Shown here: in pieces, positions 62,229-64,000 of the stretch | Numbering within the stretch: position 1 is the stretch's first letter | How the letters are laid out: each line of letters begins with the position of its first letter | NCBI RefSeq assembly: GCF_000971335.1 | Contig: NZ_JZJL01000017.1 | Location: 1 to 64,000, forward strand | From: Chromobacterium vaccinii | Lineage (GTDB): Bacteria; Pseudomonadota; Gammaproteobacteria; Burkholderiales; Chromobacteriaceae | Direction of reading: 5' to 3' | Length of the DNA stretch: 64,000 nucleotides | Made by a program: the position numbers and the translations under genes | Notes under the pieces: generated by a model | What the model was told of the DNA's origin: nothing | What the model saw: the letters and a program-made list of their open reading frames with translations, nothing else | Databases searched by the model: none

Positions 62229-63758
62229 CTAGGACTTCAGATTTTTCACCAGCCCGTCGCACACCGGCTTCTGCGCGTCGTCGGCCGGCAGTTTCCCGCA
62301 CACGCCGTCCAGCTGGCCCGCCAGGCGGCCGACGGCCTCCGCGTGCTTGCCATCCTGATTCCAGGCTTTGAGCTTCCCGGCCACCTTCTCCAGCGAGCGG
62401 CGGCTGCGTTCATAGAAAGCGCTGCCCGACTTGCCGGCATCGGTGAACACCTCGCTCGCCGCGGCCTCGATCCGGCCCGCGTCCTGCGGCTCCAGCTCCA
62501 CCGCGTTGCTGACATAGCTTGCGCCCCATTGCAGCCGGGTGGCCTGCCCTTCCGACGCCTGATAGGCCTTCTGGTACCAATCCAGCGCCGCCGCCTTGTC
62601 GCCGCGCTCCTTGGCGTTGGAAGCCAGAATCAGCATGTGGTAGTACGGCGCATGCGAGGTTTTCAGCTCTCCCTTCAGCAGCTTGTCCGACTCGTCCAAC
62701 AGGCCGGCGTCCGCCAGCAACTCGCCGGCGGCGGTGATCACTGCCTGGCGCTGATAGGGGTTAGGGCTGGCTTTGTCCGCTTCCGCCGCCCTGGCTCTCA
62801 CGTCGGCCACCCGCTCGGCCGGCAGCGGCTGCTTGGGGTGCTGCTGCTTGTACAACGCCAGCAAGGTCGATGCCGCGCCCAGACGATCGCCCCAGTACAG
62901 CGTGCCGTCCGCTTCCAGCTTCTTCAACTGCGCGTCGAAGGCCTCGCGCAGCGTCGCGTCGTCGCCCAGCAGCTTCAGCGCGTCGCCGGCGGAATAGATG
63001 ACGATGTCGGCGTTCGCGCGACTCAGCCTGTCATCGCCCAGAACCTGCAGCAGGCGGCCGCGCGCCTGGTTTCGGTCGAAGGCCGGAGGCTCTTTTTCTC
63101 CGGCCAACGCGGCCAATGCTTTCAACTGCAGCCGGGTCGCGACCGCGGCCGGTTCGGCCGGCACCCGCTCAGCCAGCTTCTCCAGCGTGGCGGGAACATC
63201 TTTCTCCGGCAGCAACTGGCCGCGGTCCACATCCCAGGCGTAATCGGCCAGCAGCTGCCAGTCAGCCGCCGCCAGCTTGTTGCCGGCCAAAGCGTCGGAC
63301 AGCAGCGTCTTCACCGGTTTCACCGTCGTCAGGCCCAGTTGCAGCGTGCGCAGGTAGCGCTCCGGATCCACCTCGCCCGGCAGACGGGTGATCTCCGCGC
63401 CGTCCGGGCGGAACAGGATCATGGTCGGGTAGCCGCGCACCTTGAATTTCTCGCCCAGCTGCTGCGCGTTCTCGCTGTCGCCGTCCAGGTACACCGGCAC
63501 GAACTGGCGGGTGGCGGCGATGAAGTCCGGACGGTTGAAGATGGTGGACTTCACCTGGTTGCACGGCGGGCACCACACCGCGCCCCAATACAGGAACACC
63601 GGCTTGTTCTCCGCCTGCGCGCGCGCGAACGCCGCCGGCACGTCGCCCTGCTGCCAGCTGATGCCAGGCGGCAAGGCATGGCCGTCGCTGACATCGGCAT
63701 GCGCGACCGGCATCAAACCGGCCAGCGCCAGCGCCATCACCAACAAGGTTCGCTTCAT
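62229..63758 (-). CDS. Exported thioredoxin-fold protein with long C-terminal helical domain
   Basis: This 509-residue exported protein has a signal peptide (LLVMALALAGLMPVAHA) and a thioredoxin domain (about residues 35-150) with redox site WCPPC at residues 62-66, VPVYLDGDSENAQQLGEKF, and the cis-Pro loop GYPTMILFRPDG. The remaining 350 residues are Ala/Leu/Asp-rich helices resembling TPR-like repeats (KERGDKAAALDWYQKAYQAS). The layout suggests a periplasmic disulfide oxidoreductase with a protein-binding solenoid. The CPPC motif differs from the CxxC of DsbA/DsbC. The partner is unknown. It faces the MmyB-like gene across a terminator. Confidence 0.88.
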   Translation of the reverse strand: MKRTLLVMALALAGLMPVAHADVSDGHALPPGISWQQGDVPAAFARAQAENKPVFLYWGAVWCPPCNQVKSTIFNRPDFIAATRQFVPVYLDGDSENAQQLGEKFKVRGYPTMILFRPDGAEITRLPGEVDPERYLRTLQLGLTTVKPVKTLLSDALAGNKLAAADWQLLADYAWDVDRGQLLPEKDVPATLEKLAERVPAEPAAVATRLQLKALAALAGEKEPPAFDRNQARGRLLQVLGDDRLSRANADIVIYSAGDALKLLGDDATLREAFDAQLKKLEADGTLYWGDRLGAASTLLALYKQQHPKQPLPAERVADVRARAAEADKASPNPYQRQAVITAAGELLADAGLLDESDKLLKGELKTSHAPYYHMLILASNAKERGDKAAALDWYQKAYQASEGQATRLQWGASYVSNAVELEPQDAGRIEAAASEVFTDAGKSGSAFYERSRRSLEKVAGKLKAWNQDGKHAEAVGRLAGQLDGVCGKLPADDAQKPVCDGLVKNLKS

Positions 63759-63911
63759 GTCTCTGCCTCTTTCTGTCTTTGTATGCGTGGCACCATGCTA
63801 CACCCAATATTCACAAGGCATAAAGACGGACTGGCGATTTGCTTAGCAGCGGCGCGGCAAAAGCCCACCCCCAATACCAATGGCATTGCCGACATAACTC
63901 GCCTATCATCG

Positions 63912-64000
63912 ATGGCCATGAGCCGCCTGATCCTGCCCCCGCCGCTATCGCTGAGCGGCATCGTCCGCTACTTCCACATCGAGCATGCCGACGGCGGCGT
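63912..64000 (+). CDS. Start of a probable AraC-family regulator, cut by the window end
   Basis: The frame from an ATG at 63912 (or the in-frame ATG at 63918) reads MAMSRLILPPPLSLSGIVRY and FHIEHADGG and then runs off the end at base 64000. A short Pro/Ser-rich start leading to a VRYFHIEH strand resembles the N-terminus of AraC regulators with a cupin-like (DUF6597) sensor domain. With fewer than 30 residues visible this is only a suggestion. It is divergent from the thioredoxin-fold gene. Confidence 0.4.
   Translation, partial: MAMSRLILPPPLSLSGIVRYFHIEHADGG

Overview
The window looks like chromosomal DNA of a GC-rich Gram-negative betaproteobacterium, most likely Neisseriales/Chromobacteriaceae (Chromobacterium-like). 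This is an inference from base composition, a DNR/NnrS nitric-oxide module, FadL/FadE/PsrA-type fatty-acid catabolism, a subfamily I.2 lipase with its foldase, and KDO biosynthesis (kdsA). It is almost entirely ordinary coding DNA on both strands. I saw no rRNA, tRNA, CRISPR array, prophage or intact insertion sequence.

Layout. 1-5.7 kb: the 5' part of pepD, a TldD/PmbA-type protease pair, an NTF2-like (DUF1348) gene divergent from a TetR regulator with two palindromic operators, and a free-standing prolyl-tRNA editing protein. 5.7-10.2 kb: a macA-macB-outer membrane factor operon. 10.3-12.1 kb: a LysR/SDR divergent pair. 12.3-16.1 kb: a nitric-oxide module with a DNR-type regulator converging on an operon nnrS-hemerythrin-DUF2249-NnrS-like membrane protein; the operon has a DNR/FNR box and a well-placed -10. 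16.2-17.0 kb: trpC. 17.1-25.4 kb: a secretion-rich segment with lipase plus foldase, a type Vd patatin autotransporter, a PilZ-like protein, and a kexin-like protease translationally coupled to a small propeptide-like protein.

25.6-35.1 kb: a long fatty-acid degradation block, all on the minus strand: fadA, a FadN-type two-domain enzyme, fadL, thioesterase, fadE and a PsrA-type TetR regulator. CAAAC-N4-GTTT-like sites lie before psrA, fadL and fadN, and also before the distant lipase, suggesting one regulon from lipid hydrolysis through uptake to beta-oxidation. 35.3-43.4 kb: metZ, a MarR regulator, a DUF488 gene, an iron alcohol dehydrogenase, a MarC protein, lysP and kup. 43.8-52.7 kb: a four-gene RND efflux operon (mdtABC-like plus outer membrane factor). 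52.7-64 kb: a mixed tail with a GH18 hydrolase, several small exported proteins, a GST, kdsA, a methyltransferase, a Trp-rich 115-aa protein, a DEDD exonuclease, arfB, an atypical SDR opposite an MmyB-like regulator, a thioredoxin-fold exported protein, and the start of a probable AraC-type gene cut by the window end.

The observations most worth following up are the protease whose pro-domain appears to have been moved to a separate coupled gene, the PsrA-like sites linking lipase and beta-oxidation, the DNR-controlled NO operon, and a 117-bp inverted-repeat element at about 60.4 kb.
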